Part shown: piece after piece, positions 49,601 through 62,117 of the stretch
How positions within the stretch are numbered: position 1 is the first letter of the stretch
Layout: the number at the start of each line of letters is the position of its first letter
From: Orientallactaga sibirica
Lineage: Eukaryota > Chordata > Mammalia > Rodentia > Dipodidae
Direction: 5' to 3'
Length of the DNA: 64,000 bases
Assembly (NCBI GenBank): GCA_036365145.1
Contig: JAEOAD010001513.1
Coordinates: 248,001 to 312,000 of the forward strand
Program-made: the position numbers and the translations under genes
The notes under the pieces: model-generated
Seen by the model: only the letters and a program-made list of their open reading frames with translations
Database searches by the model: none
Told to the model about the DNA's origin: nothing

Positions 49601-52600
49601 TTTATTAAATGAACACCTTCAGTGCCGAACACTGTACTGTGTGAAATAAGCTATTTCAGTTCTAGGAATAAGTTGCTTTCCTACGAAGAAGGTTGAGTGC
49701 TGCAACTTCAAACTTTCCTGGTTTGTGTAATCTAACAAGATATACTACTTTCAAGTTTCTCTTCATTTCTAAACTACATTGTTGAGAAAACAAACACCTT
49801 CAATCCCAAATACTGTACTGTGTGAAATAAGTTGTTTCGGTTCTAGGAATCAGTTGCTTTCCTGCGAAGAAGATTGAGTGCAGCAAGTTCAAACTTTCCT
49901 AGTTTGTGTAATCTAACAAGATGTACAAGTTACTAGATTCACCTCAGTTCTAAAGTAGTTTGTTTAGAAAACATACATCTTCATTGCCGAACACTGTACT
50001 GTGTGAAATAAGCTAGTTCGGTTCTCAAAATCAGTTTCTTTTCTACGAATATGGTTGAGTGCAGCACGTTCAAAATTTCCTTGTTAATGTCATGTAAAAA
50101 GATGTACAACTTAGTGGATTCGCCTCATTTATAAAGTAGTTTGTTGAGAAAACAAACATCTTTATTGCCCAACACTGTACTGTGTGAAGTAAGCTACTTC
50201 GGTTTAGGAATCAGTTTCTTTTCGACGAAGATGGTTGAGAGCCGCAAGTTCAAAATATCCTTGTTAATGTAATCTGAAAAGATGTACAACTTAGTAGATT
50301 CGTATCATTTGTAAAGCAGTTTGTTGAGAAAACAAACATCTTTATTGCCCAACACTGTATTGTGTGAAGTAAGCTACTTTGGTTCTAGGAATCATTGTTT
50401 TCCTATGAAGAAGGTTGAGTGCAGCAAGTTTGAACTTTCCTAGTTTGTGTAATCTAACAAGATGTACAAGTTATTAGATTCGACTCATTTCTAAAGTACT
50501 TTGTTTAGAAAACAAACATCTTCATTCCCTAACCATGTACTGTGTGAAATCAGCTAGTTCGGTTCTAGGAATCAGTTGCTTTCCTAAGAAGAAGGTTGAG
50601 TGTAGCAAGTTCAAACTTTCCCAGTTTGTGTAATCTAAATGATGTACCAGTTAGTAGATTCGCCTCATTTCTAAAGTACTTTGTTTAGAAAACAAACATC
50701 TTCATTGCCGAACACTGTACTGTGTAATATAAGCTAGTTCGGTTCTCGGAATCAGTTTCTTTTCTACGAAGATGGTTGAGTGCAACAAGTTAAAAATTTC
50801 CTTGTTAATGTAATCTAAAAAGATGTACAACTTAGGAGATTCCCCTCATTTGTAAAGTAGTTTGTTGAGAAAGCAAACATCTTTATTGCCCAACACTGAA
50901 CTGTGTGAAGTAAGCTATTTCGGTTCTAGGAATCAGTTTCTTTTCGCCGAAAATGGTTGAGGACAGCAAGTTCAAACTTTCCTTGTTAATGTAATCTAAA
51001 AAGATGTACAACTTAGGAGATTCGCCTCATTTGTAAAGTAGTTTGTTGAGAAAACAAACATCTTTATTGCCAAACACTGTACTGTGTGAAGTAAGCTAGT
51101 TCGGTTCTAGGAATGAGTTTCTTTCGACAAAGATGGTTGAGTGCAGCAAGTTCAAACTTTTCCTGTTAACGTAATCTAAAAAGATGTACACCTTACTAGA
51201 TTCACCTCATTTCTAAAGTAGTTTGTTGAGAAAACAAACATCTTCATTGCAGAACATTGTACTGTGTGAAATAACCTAGTTCGTTTCTAGGAATCAGTTG
51301 CTTTCCTATGGAGAAGGTTGAGTGCAGCAAGTTTCAACTTTCCTAGTTTGTGTAATCTAACAAGATGTCCAGGTTAGTAGATTCGTCTCATTTCTAAAGT
51401 AGTTTGTTTAGAAAACAAACATCTTCATTCCCGAACCATGTACTGTGTGAAATATGCTAGTTCGGTTCTAGGAATCAGTTTCTATTCTACGAAGATGGTT
51501 GAGTGAAGCAAGTTCAAAATTTCCTTGTTAATTTAATCTAAAAAGATGTACAACTTAGCAGGTTCGCCTCATTTGTAAAGTAGTTTGTTGAGAAAAAAAA
51601 CATATTTATTCCCCAACACTGTACTGTGTGAAGTAAGCTTCTTCGGTTCTGGGAATGAGTTTCTTTTCAAAGAAGATGGTTGAGTGCAGGAAGTTCAAAC
51701 ATTCCTTGTTAACCTAATCTAAAAAGATGTACAACTTAGTAGATTCGCCTCATTTGTAAAGTTGTTTGTTGAGAAAACAAACATCTTCATTGCTGAGCAT
51801 GGTACTGTGTGAAATAATCTAGTTCGGTTCTAGGAATCAGTTGCTTTCCTACGAAGAAGGTTGAGTGCAGCAAGTTCAAACTTTCCTAGTTTGTGTAATC
51901 TAACAAGATGTACAAGTTAGTAGATTCGCCTCATTTCTAAAGTAGTTTGTTGAGAAAACAAACATCTTTATTGTCTAACACTATACTGTGTGAAGTAAGC
52001 TACTTCAGTTATAGGAATCAGTTTCTTTTCGATGAAGATGGTTGAGTCCAGCAAGTTCAAACTTTCCTAGTTTGTGTAATCTAACAAGATGTACAAGTTA
52101 GTAGATTCGCCTCATTTCTAAAGTAGTTTGTTTAGAAAACAAACATCTTTATTGCCCAACACTGTACTGTGTGAAGTAAGCTATTTTGCTTCTAGGAATC
52201 AGTTTCTTTTCTACGAAGATGATTGAGTGCAGCAAGTTCAAACTTTCCTTTTTAATGTAATCTAAAAAGATGTACAACTAAATAGATTCGCCTCATTTGT
52301 AAAGTAGTTTGTTGAGAAAAGAAACATCTTCAGTGTCGAACACTGTACTGTGTGAAATAAGCTAGTTCGGTTCTAGGAATAAGTTGCTTTCAAACGAAGA
52401 AGGTTGAGTGCAGCAAGTTCAAACGTTCTTAGTTTGTGTAATCTAACAAGATGTACAAGTTAGTAGATTCTCCTCATTTCTAAAGTAGTTCGTTTGGAAA
52501 ACAAACATCTTTGTTTTCAAACCCTCTACTGTGTGAAATAAGCTTGTTCGGTTCTAGGAATCAGTTTCTTTTCCTACGAAGATGGTTGAGTGCAGCAAGT

Positions 52601-54180
52601 TCAAACTTTCCTTGTTAATGTAATCTAAAACGATGTACAACTTAGTAGATTGGCCTCATTTCCACAGTAGGTTGTTTACAAAGAAAACATCTTCATTCCT
52701 GAACACTGTACTCTGTAATAAGCTAGTTCGGTTCTAGGAATGAGTTGCTTTCCTACGAAGAAGGTTGAGTACAGCAAGTTCCATCTTTCCTTGTTTGTGT
52801 AAGCTAACAAGATGTACAAATTACAATTTTCACTTCGTTTCTAAACTACTTTGTTTAGTAAACTAACATATACATTGCCCAACACTGTACTGTGTGAAGT
52901 AAGCTAGTTCGGTTCTCAGAATCAGATTCTTTTCGACGAAGAAGGTTGAGTGCAGCAAGTTCAAACTTTCCTTGTGAATGTAATCTCAAAAGATGTACAA
53001 CTTAGTAGATTCTCCTCCTTTGTAAAGTAGTTTGTTGAGAAAACAAACATCTTTATTGGCCAACACTGTACTAAGTGAAGTAAGCTACTTCGGTTCTAGG
53101 AATCAGTTGCTTTCATACGAAGCAGGTTGAGGGCAGCAAGTTCAAACTTTCCTAGTTTGTGTAATCTAACAAGATGTACCAGCTTGTATATTCGCCTCAT
53201 TTCTAAAATAGTTTGTTTAGAAAACAAACATCTTCATTGCCAAACACTGTACTGTGTGAAATAAGCTAGTTCAGTTCTAGGAATCAATTGCTTTCCTACG
53301 AAGAAGATTGAGTGCAGCAAGTTCAAACTTTCCTAGTTTGTGTAATCTAACAAGATGTACCAGTTCGAATATTCGCCTCATTTCTAAAGAAGTTTATTTA
53401 GAAAACAACCATCTTTATTGCCCAACAGTGTACTGTGTAAAGTAAGCTATTTCGGTTCTAGGAATCAGTTTCTTTTCAACGAAGATGGTTGAGTGCAGCA
53501 AGTTCAAACTTTCCTTGTTCATAGAATCTCAAAAGATGTACAACTTAGTAGATTTGCCTCATTTGCAAAGTAAATTGTTGAGAAAACAAACATCTTCATT
53601 GCCGAACATTGTACTGTGTGAAATAAGCTAGTTTGGTTCTAGGAATCAGTGTCTTTCCTACGAAGAAGGTTGAGTGCAGCAAGTTCAAACTTTCCTAGTT
53701 TGTGTAATGTAACAAGGTGTACAAGTTAGTAGATTCACCTCATTTCTAAAGTAGTTTGTTTAGAAAACAAATATCTTTATTGCTGAACACGGTGACTGTG
53801 TGAAATAAGCTAGTTCGGTTGTAGGAATCAGTATCTTTTCTAAGAAGATGGTTGAGTGCAGCAAGTTCAAAATTTACTTGTTAACGTAATCTAAAAAGAT
53901 GTACAACTTAGTAGATTCGCCTCATTTCTAAAGTAGTTTGTTTAGAAAACAAACATCTTCATTGCCCAACACTCTACTGTGTGAAATAACCAGTGCGGTT
54001 CTAGGAATCAGTTCCTTTCCTACAAAGAAGGTTTAGTGCAGCAAGTTCAAACTTTCCTTGTTTGTGTAATGTAACAGGATATACAATTTAGTAGATTCGC
54101 TTCATTTCTAAAGTAGTTTGTTTACAAAACAAACATCTTCAGTGCCGAACACTATACGGTGTGAAATAAGCTAGTTCGGT

Positions 54181-54542
54181 TCTAGGAATCAGTTTCTTTT
54201 CTACGAAGATGGTTGAGTGCAACAAGATCAAAGTTTCCTTGTTCATGTAATCTAAAAAGATGTACAACTTAGTATATTCGCCACATTTGCATAGTAGTTT
54301 GTTGAGAAAACAAACATCCTTATTGTTCAACACTATACTGTGTGAGGTAAGCTATTTAGGTTCTAGGAATCAGTTTCTTTTCTACAAAGATGGTTGAGTG
54401 CAACAAGATCAAAGTTTCCTTGTTCATGTAATCTAAAAAGATGTACAACTTAGTATATTCGCCACATTTGCATAGTAGTTTGTTGAGAAAACAAACATCC
54501 TTATTGTTCAACACTATACTGTGTGAGGTAAGCTATTTAGGT
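54181..54542 (+). repeat. Recent single-monomer duplication (2 x 181 bp)
   Basis: 54181-54361 and 54362-54542 are nearly identical, sharing rare variants such as CAACAAGATCAAAGTTTCC, GCCACATTTGCATAG, CATCCTTATTGTTCAAC and GTGTGAGGTAAGC. The one difference I see is CTACGAAG against CTACAAAG. Neighbouring monomers differ from them at many positions, so this is a very recent one-unit unequal exchange or replication slip. Confidence 0.92.
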
Positions 54543-57059
54543 TCTAGGAATCAGTTTCTTTTCGAGGAAGATGGTTGAGTGCAGCAAGTTCAAACTTTCG
54601 TTGTTAACGTAATATAAAAAGATGTACAACTTAGTAGATTCCCATATTTGTAAAGTAGTTTGTTGAGAAAACAAACACCTTCATTTCCAAACATTGTACT
54701 GTGTGAATTAAGCAAGTTCGGTTCTAGAAATCAGTTGCTTTCCTACAAAGAAGGTTGAGTGCAGCAAGTTCAAACTTTCCTAGTTTGTGTAATCTAACAA
54801 GATGTACAAGGTAGTAGATTTGCCTCATTTCTAAAGTAGTTTTTTTAGAAAACAAACATCTGCAGATTTCCCGAACCCTGTACTGTGTGCAAGAAGCTAG
54901 TTTGGTTCTAGGAATCAGTTGCTTTACTACGAACAAGGTTGAGTGCAGCAAGTTGAAACTCTCCTTGTTTCTGTCATGTAACAAGATGTAAAACTTAGTA
55001 GATTCGCTTCATTTCCAAAGTACTTTGTTTAGTAAACTAACGTCTTCATTGCTGAACACTGTATTGTGTGAAATAAGTAAATTTGATTCTAGGAATCATT
55101 TGCTTTCCTACGAAGAAGTTTTAGTGCAGCAAGTTCAAACTTTCCTCGTTAATGGAATCTAAAAAGATGTACAACATAGTGGATTCGTCTCATTTGTAAC
55201 GTAGTTTGTTGAGAAAACAAACATCTTCATTTCTGAACATTGTACTTTGTGAATTAAGCCAGTGCGGTTCTACGAATCAGTTCCTTTCCTACGAAGAAGG
55301 TTGAGTGCAGCAAGTTCAAACTTTCCTACTTTGTGTAATCTAAAAAGATGTACAAGTTAGTAAATTCGTCTCATTTCTAAAGTAGTTTGTTTAGAAAACA
55401 AACATCTTCATTGCCGAACACTGTAATGTGTGAAATAAGCTAGTGCCGTAGTAGGAATCAGTTTCTTTTCGACGAAGATGGTTGAGTGCAGCAAGTTCAA
55501 ACTTTCCTTGTTAACGCAATCTAAAAAGATGTACAACTTAGTAGATTCACCTCATTTGTCAAGTATTTTGTTGAGAAAAAATACATCTTCATTGCCGTAC
55601 ATTTTACTGTGTGAAAAAGCTATTTCGGTTCTAGGAATCAGTTGCTTTCCTACGAAGAAGGTTGAGTGCAGGAATTTCAAATTTTCCTAGTTTGTGTAAT
55701 CTAAAATGGTGTACAAGTTAGTAGATTAGCCTCATTTCTAAAGTAGTTTGTTTAGAAATCAAACATCTTCATTCATGAATATATACTGTGTGAAACAAGC
55801 TAGATAGATTCTAGGAATCAGTTGCTTTTCTACGAAGACGGTTGAGTGCAGCAACTTCAAACTTTCTTAGTTTGTGTAATTTAACCAGCAGGACAAGTTA
55901 GTAGATTCACCTCATTGCTAAAGTAGTTTGTTTAGAAAACAAACATCTTCATTGCCGAACACTTTGCTGTGTGAAATAAGCTAGTTTGGTTCCAGGAATC
56001 AGTTGCTTTTCTATGAAGAAGGTTGAGTACAGCAAGTTCAAAGTTTCCTTGTTTGTGTAATGTAACAGGATGTACAACTCAGTAGATTGGCTTCATTTCT
56101 AACGTAGTTTGTTTAGAAAACAAACATCTTCATTCCCGAGCACTGTACTTTGTGAAATAACTTAGTTCGGTTTTAGGCATCAGTTGCTTTCCTACTAAGA
56201 AGGATGAGTGCAGCAAGTTCAAACTTTCCTTTTTTGTGTCATCTAACAAGATGTACTACTTACAAGTTTCCCTCATTTCTAAACTACATTGTTTAGAAAA
56301 CAAACACCTTCAATACCAAATACTGTACTGTGTGAAATAAGTTGTTTCGGTTTTAGGAAGCAGATGCTTTCCTACGAAAAGGTTGAGTACAGCAAGTTCA
56401 AACTTTCCTAGTTTGTGTAATCTTACAAGATGTCCAGGATAGTAGACTCGCCTCATTTCTAAAGTATTTTGTTTAGAAAAGAAACATCTTCAGTACCGAA
56501 CACTGTACTGTGTGAAATAAGCTGGTTCGGTTCTAGGAATCAGGTGCTTTCCTACGAAGAAGGTTGAGTGCAGCAAGTTCAAACTTTCATTGTTTGTGTA
56601 ATCTGAAAAGACGTACAATTGGTAGATTTGCCTCATTTGTAAAGTAGTTTGTTGAGAAAACAAACATCTTCATTTCCGAACATTGTACTGTGTGAAATAA
56701 TCAAGTTCGTTTCTAGGAATCAGTCGCTTTTTTACGAAGAAGGTTGAGTGCAGCAATTTCAAACTTTCCTTGTTAATGTAATCTAAAAAGATGTCCAAGT
56801 TAGCAGGTTCACCTCATTTCTAAAGTAGTTTGTTGAGAAAACATACATCTTCAGTACCGAAAACTGTACTGTGTGAAATAAGTTAATTCGGTTCTAGGAA
56901 TCAGTTTCCTTTCTACGAAGATGGTTGAGTTTAGCAAGTTCAAACTTTCCTTGTTAATGTAATCTAAAAAGATGTCCAAGTTAGTAGATTCGCCTCATTT
57001 GTAAAGTAGTTTGTTGAGAAAACAAACATCTTCATTGCCGAACATTGTACTGTGTGAAA

Positions 57060-59588
57060 TAAGCTAATTCGGTTCTAGGAATCAGTTGTTTTCCTACAAA
57101 GAAGGTTGAGTGCAGCAAGTTCAAACTTTCCTTGTTAATGTAATCTAAAAAGATGCACAAAATAGTAGATTCGCCTCATTTCTAAAGTAGTTTGTTTAGA
57201 AAACAAACATCTTCATTACCGAACACTATACTACGTGAAATAAATTAGTTCAGTTCTAGGAATCACTTCCTTTCCTACAAAGAAGGTTGAGTGCAGCAAG
57301 TTGAAACTTTCCTAGTTTGTGTAATCTTACAAGATGTCCAAGATAGTAGATTCGCCTCATTTGTAAAGTAGTTTGTTGAGAAAAGAAACATCTTCAGTAC
57401 CGAACACTGTACTGTGTGAAATAACCTAATTCGGTTCTAGGAATCAGTTTCCTTTTTACGAACATGGTTGAGTTTAGCAAGGTCAAACTTTCCTTGTTAA
57501 TGTAATCTAAAAAGATGTCCAAGTTAGTAGGTTCGCCTTATTTGTAAAGTAGTTTCTTGAGAAAGCAAACATCTTCATTACTGAACATTGTACTGTGTGA
57601 AATAAGCGAATTCTGTTCTAGGAATCAGTTTCCTTTCTACGAAGATGGTTGAGTTTAGCAAGTTCAAACTTTCCTTGTTAATGTAATCTAAAAAGATGTC
57701 CAAGTTAGTAGATTTGCCTCATTTCTAAAGTAGTTTCTTTAGAAAACAAACATCTTCAGTACAGAACACTGTATTGTGTGAAATAAGTTAATTCGGTTCT
57801 AGGAATCAGTTGCTTTCGTCCAAAGAAGGTTGAGTGCAGCAAGTTTAAACTTTCCCTGTTAATGTAATCTAAAGAGATGCACAACTTAGTCGATTCGCCT
57901 AATTTCTAAAATAGTTTGTTTAGATAACCAACATCTTCATTGCCGTACATTGTACCATGTGAAATAAGCTAATTCGATTCTAGGAATCAGTTGCTTTCCT
58001 ACAAAGAAGGTTTAGTGCAGCAAGTTCAAACTTTCCTTGTTAATGTAATCTAAAAACGATGCACAAGTTTGTAGATTCACCTCATTTCTAAAATAGTTTG
58101 TTTAGAAAACCAACGTCTTCATTACCGACCACTGTACTATGTGAAATAAGCAAGTTCGGTTCTAGGAATCAGTTGCTTTCCTACGAAGAAGGTTGAGTGC
58201 GGCAATTTCAAACTTTCCTAGTTTGTATAATCTAACAAGATGTACAAGTTTTAGATTCGCCTCATTTCTAAAGTAGTTTCTGTAGAAAACAAACATCTTC
58301 AGTACCGAACACTGTCTTGTGAGAAATAAGTTAATTTCGGTTCGAGGAATCAGTTTCCTTTCTACGAAGATGGTTGAGTTTAGCAAGTTCAAACTTTCCT
58401 TGTTAATGTAATCAAAAAGTATCCAGGTTAGTAGATTCGCGTCATTTGTAAAGTAGTTTTTTGAGAAAACAAACATCTTCATTGCCGAACATTGTATTGT
58501 GTGAAATAAGGTAATTCGGTTCTAGGAATCAGTTGTTTCCTACAAAGAAGGTTGAGTGCAGCAAGTTCAAACTTTCCTAGTTTGTGTAATCTAACAAGAT
58601 GTCCAAGTTAGTAGATTCGCCTCATTTGTAAAGTAGTTTGTTGAGAAAACAAACATCTTCTTTGCCGAACATTGTACTGTGTGAAATAAGCTAATTCGGT
58701 TCTAGGAATCAGTTCCTTTCCTACAAAGAAGGTTGAGTGCATCAAGTTCAAACATTCCTTGTTAATGTATTCTAAAAAGATGCACAACTTATTAGATTCG
58801 GCTCAACTCTAAAATAGTTTGGTTAGAAAACAAACATCTTCATTACTGAACACTGTACTATGTGAAATGAGGTAGTTAGGTTCTAGGAATCCCTTGCTTT
58901 CCGACGAAGTAGGTTGAGTGTAGCGAGTTGAAACTTTCCTAGTTTGTGTAATCTAACAAGATGTACAAGTTACTAGATTCGCCTCATTTCTAAAGTAGTT
59001 TCTTTAGAAAAGAAACATCTTCATTACCGAACACTGTACTGTGTGAAATAAGTTAATTGGGTTCTAGGAATCAGTTGCTTTCCTACGAAGAAGCTTGAGT
59101 GCAGCAAGTTCAAACTTTCCTAGTTTGTGTAATCTAACAAGATGTACGAGTTAGTAGATTCGCTTCACTTCCAAAGTAGTTTGCTTAGTAAACTAACATC
59201 TTCATTGCTGAAACTGTCCTGGTGAAATAAGTTAATTCGGTTGTAGGAATCAGTTTCATTTCTACGAAGATGATTGAGTTCAGCAAGGTCAAACTATCCT
59301 TGTTAATGTAATCTAAAAAGACGTCCAAGTTAGTAGGTTCACCTCATTTGTAAAGTAGTTTCTTGAGAAAACAAACATCTTCATTGCCGAAAATTGTACT
59401 CTGTGAAATAATCTAATTCGTTCTAGGAATCAGTTTCCTTTCTGCGAAAATGGTTGAGTTTAGCAAGTTCAAACTTTACCTGTTAATATAATCTAACAAG
59501 ATGTCCAAGTTAGTAGATCCTCCTCATTTGTAAAGTAGTTTGTTGAGGAAACAAACATCTTCATTGCCGAACATTTTACTGTGTGAAA
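57060..59588 (+). repeat. 2.53-kb higher-order repeat, copy 1 (14 monomers)
   Basis: This block is repeated directly downstream at an offset of 2,529-2,530 bp, equal to 14 monomers. Diagnostic shared variants include GATGCACAAAATAGTAG (57152 and 59681), ACTATACTACGTGAAATAAA, ATCAAAAAGTATCCAGG and GCTGAAACTGTCCTGG. The two copies differ at a few percent of sites. Confidence 0.9.
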
Positions 59589-62117
59589 TAAGCTAATTCG
59601 GTTCTAGGAATCAGTTGTTTTCCTACAAAGAAGGTTGAGTGCAGCAAGTTCAAACTTTCCTTGTTAATGTAATCTAAAAAGATGCACAAAATAGTAGATT
59701 CGCCTCATTTCTAAAGTAGTTTGTTTAGAAAACAAACATCTTCATTACCGAACACTATACTACGTGAAATAAATTAGTTCAGTTCTAGGAATCACTTCCT
59801 TTCCTACAAAGAAGGTTGAGTGCAGCAAGTTGAAACTTTCCTAGTTTGTGTAATCTTACAAGATGTCCAAGATAGTAGATTCGCCTCATTTGTAAAGTAG
59901 TTTGTTGAGAAAAGAAACATCTTCAGTACCGAACACTGTACTGTGTGAAATAACCTAATTCGGTTCTAGGAATCAGTTTCTTTTTACGAACATGGTTGAG
60001 TTTAGCAAGTTCAAACTTTCCTTGTTAATGTAATCTAAAAAGATGTCCAAGTTAGTAGATTCGCCTTATTTGTAAAGTAGTTTCTTGAGAAAACAAACAT
60101 CTTCATTACCAAACATTGTACTGTGTGAAATAAGCTAATTCTGTTCTAGGAATCAGTTTCCTTTCTACGAAGATGGTTGAGTTTAGCAAGTTCAAACTTT
60201 CCTTGTTAATGTAATCTAAAAAGATGTCCAAGTTAGTAGATTTGCCTCATTTCTAAAGTAGTTTCTTTAGAAAACAAACATCTTCAGTACAGAACACTGT
60301 ATTGTGTGAAATAAGTTAATTCGGTTCTAGGAATCAGTTGCTTTCCTACAAAGAAGGTTGAGTGCAGCAAGTTTAAACTTTCCCTGTTAATGTAATCTAA
60401 AAAGATGCACAACTTAGTAGATTCGCCTAATTTCTAAAATAGTTTGTTTAGATAACCAAACATCTTCATTGCCGAACATTGTACCATGTGAAATAAGCCA
60501 ATTCGATTCTAGGAATCAGTTGCTTTCCTACAAAGAAGGTTTAGTGCAGCAAGTTCAAACTTTCCTTGTTAATGTAATCCAAAACGATGCACAAGTTTGT
60601 AGATTCACCTCATTTCTAAAATAGTTTGTTTAGAAAACAAACATCTTCATTACCGACCACTGTACTATGTGAAATAAGTTAGTTCGGTTCTAGGAATCAG
60701 TTGCTTTCCTCTGAAAAGAAGGTTGAGTGCAGCAATTTCAAACTTTCCTAGTTTGTATAATCTAACAAGATGTACAAGTTTTAGATTCGCCTCATTTCTA
60801 AAGTAGTTTCTTTAGAAAACAAACATCTTCAGTACCGAACACTGTACTGTGTGAAATAAGTTAATTTCGGTTCTAGGAATCAGTTTCCTTTCTACAAAGA
60901 TGGTTGAGTGCAGCAAGTTCAAACTTTCCTTGTTAATGTAATCAAAAAGTATCCAGGTTAGTAGATTCGCCTCATTTGTAAAGTAGTTTTTTGAGAAAAC
61001 AAACATCTTCATTGCCGAACATTGTATTGTGTGAAATAAGGTAATTCGGTTCTAGGAATCAGTTGTTTCCTACAAAGAAGGTTGAGTGCAGCAAGTTCAA
61101 ACTTTCCTAGTTTGTGTAATCTAACAAGATGTCCAAGTTAGTAGATTCACGTCATTTGTAAAGTAGTTTGTTGAGAAAACAAACATCTTCTTTGCCGAGC
61201 ATTGTACTGTGTGAAATAAGCTAATTCGGTTCTAGGAATCAGTTCCTTTCCTACAAAGAAGGTTGAGTGCATCAAGTTCAAACATTCCTTGTTAATGTAT
61301 TCTAAAAAGATGCACAACTTATTAGATTCGGCTCATTTCTAAAATAGTTTGGTTTAGAAAACAAACATCTTCATTACTGAACACTGTACTATGTGAAATA
61401 AGGTAGTTAGGTTCTAGGAATCCCTTGCTTTCCCTACAAAGAAGGTTGAGTGCAGCAAGTTGAAACTTTCCTAGTTTGTGTAATCTAACAAGATGTACAA
61501 GTTACTAGATTCGCCTCATTTCTAAAGTAGTTTCTTTAGAAAACAAACATCTTCATTACCGAACACTGTACTGTGTGAAATAAGTTAATTGGGTTCTAGG
61601 AATCAGTTTGCTTTCCTACAAAGAAGGTTGAGTGCAGCAAGTTCAAACTTTCCTAGTTTGTGTAATCTAACAAGATGTACAAGTTAGTAGATTCGCTTCA
61701 TTTCCAAAGTAGTTTCTTTAGTAAACTAACATCTTCATTGCTGAAACTGTCCTGGTGAAATAAGTTAATTCGGTTCTAGGAATCAGTTTCATTTCTACGA
61801 AGATGGTTGAGTTCAGCAAGGTCAAACTTTCCTTGTTAATGTAATCTAAAAAGACGTCCAAGTTAGTAGGTTCACCTCATTTGTAAAGTAGTTTCTTGAG
61901 AAAACAAACATCTTCATTGCCGAACATTGTACTCTGTGAAATAATCTAATTCGTTCTAGGAATCAGTTTCCTTTCTGCAAAAATGGTTGAGTTTAGCAAG
62001 TTCAAACTTTACTTGTTAATATAATCTAACAAGATGTCCAAGTTAGTAGATTCTCCTCATTTGTAAAGTAGTTTGTTGAGGAAACAAACATCTTCATTGC
62101 CGAACATTTTACTGTGT
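59589..62117 (+). repeat. 2.53-kb higher-order repeat, copy 2 (14 monomers)
   Basis: This is the tandem second copy. It ends near 62117, after which the next monomer reads GATGCACAACTTAGTAG rather than GATGCACAAAATAGTAG and similarity to the block start fades. Small indels relative to copy 1 include a lost C near 59978 and an added A near 60457. The boundaries are approximate. Confidence 0.9.
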
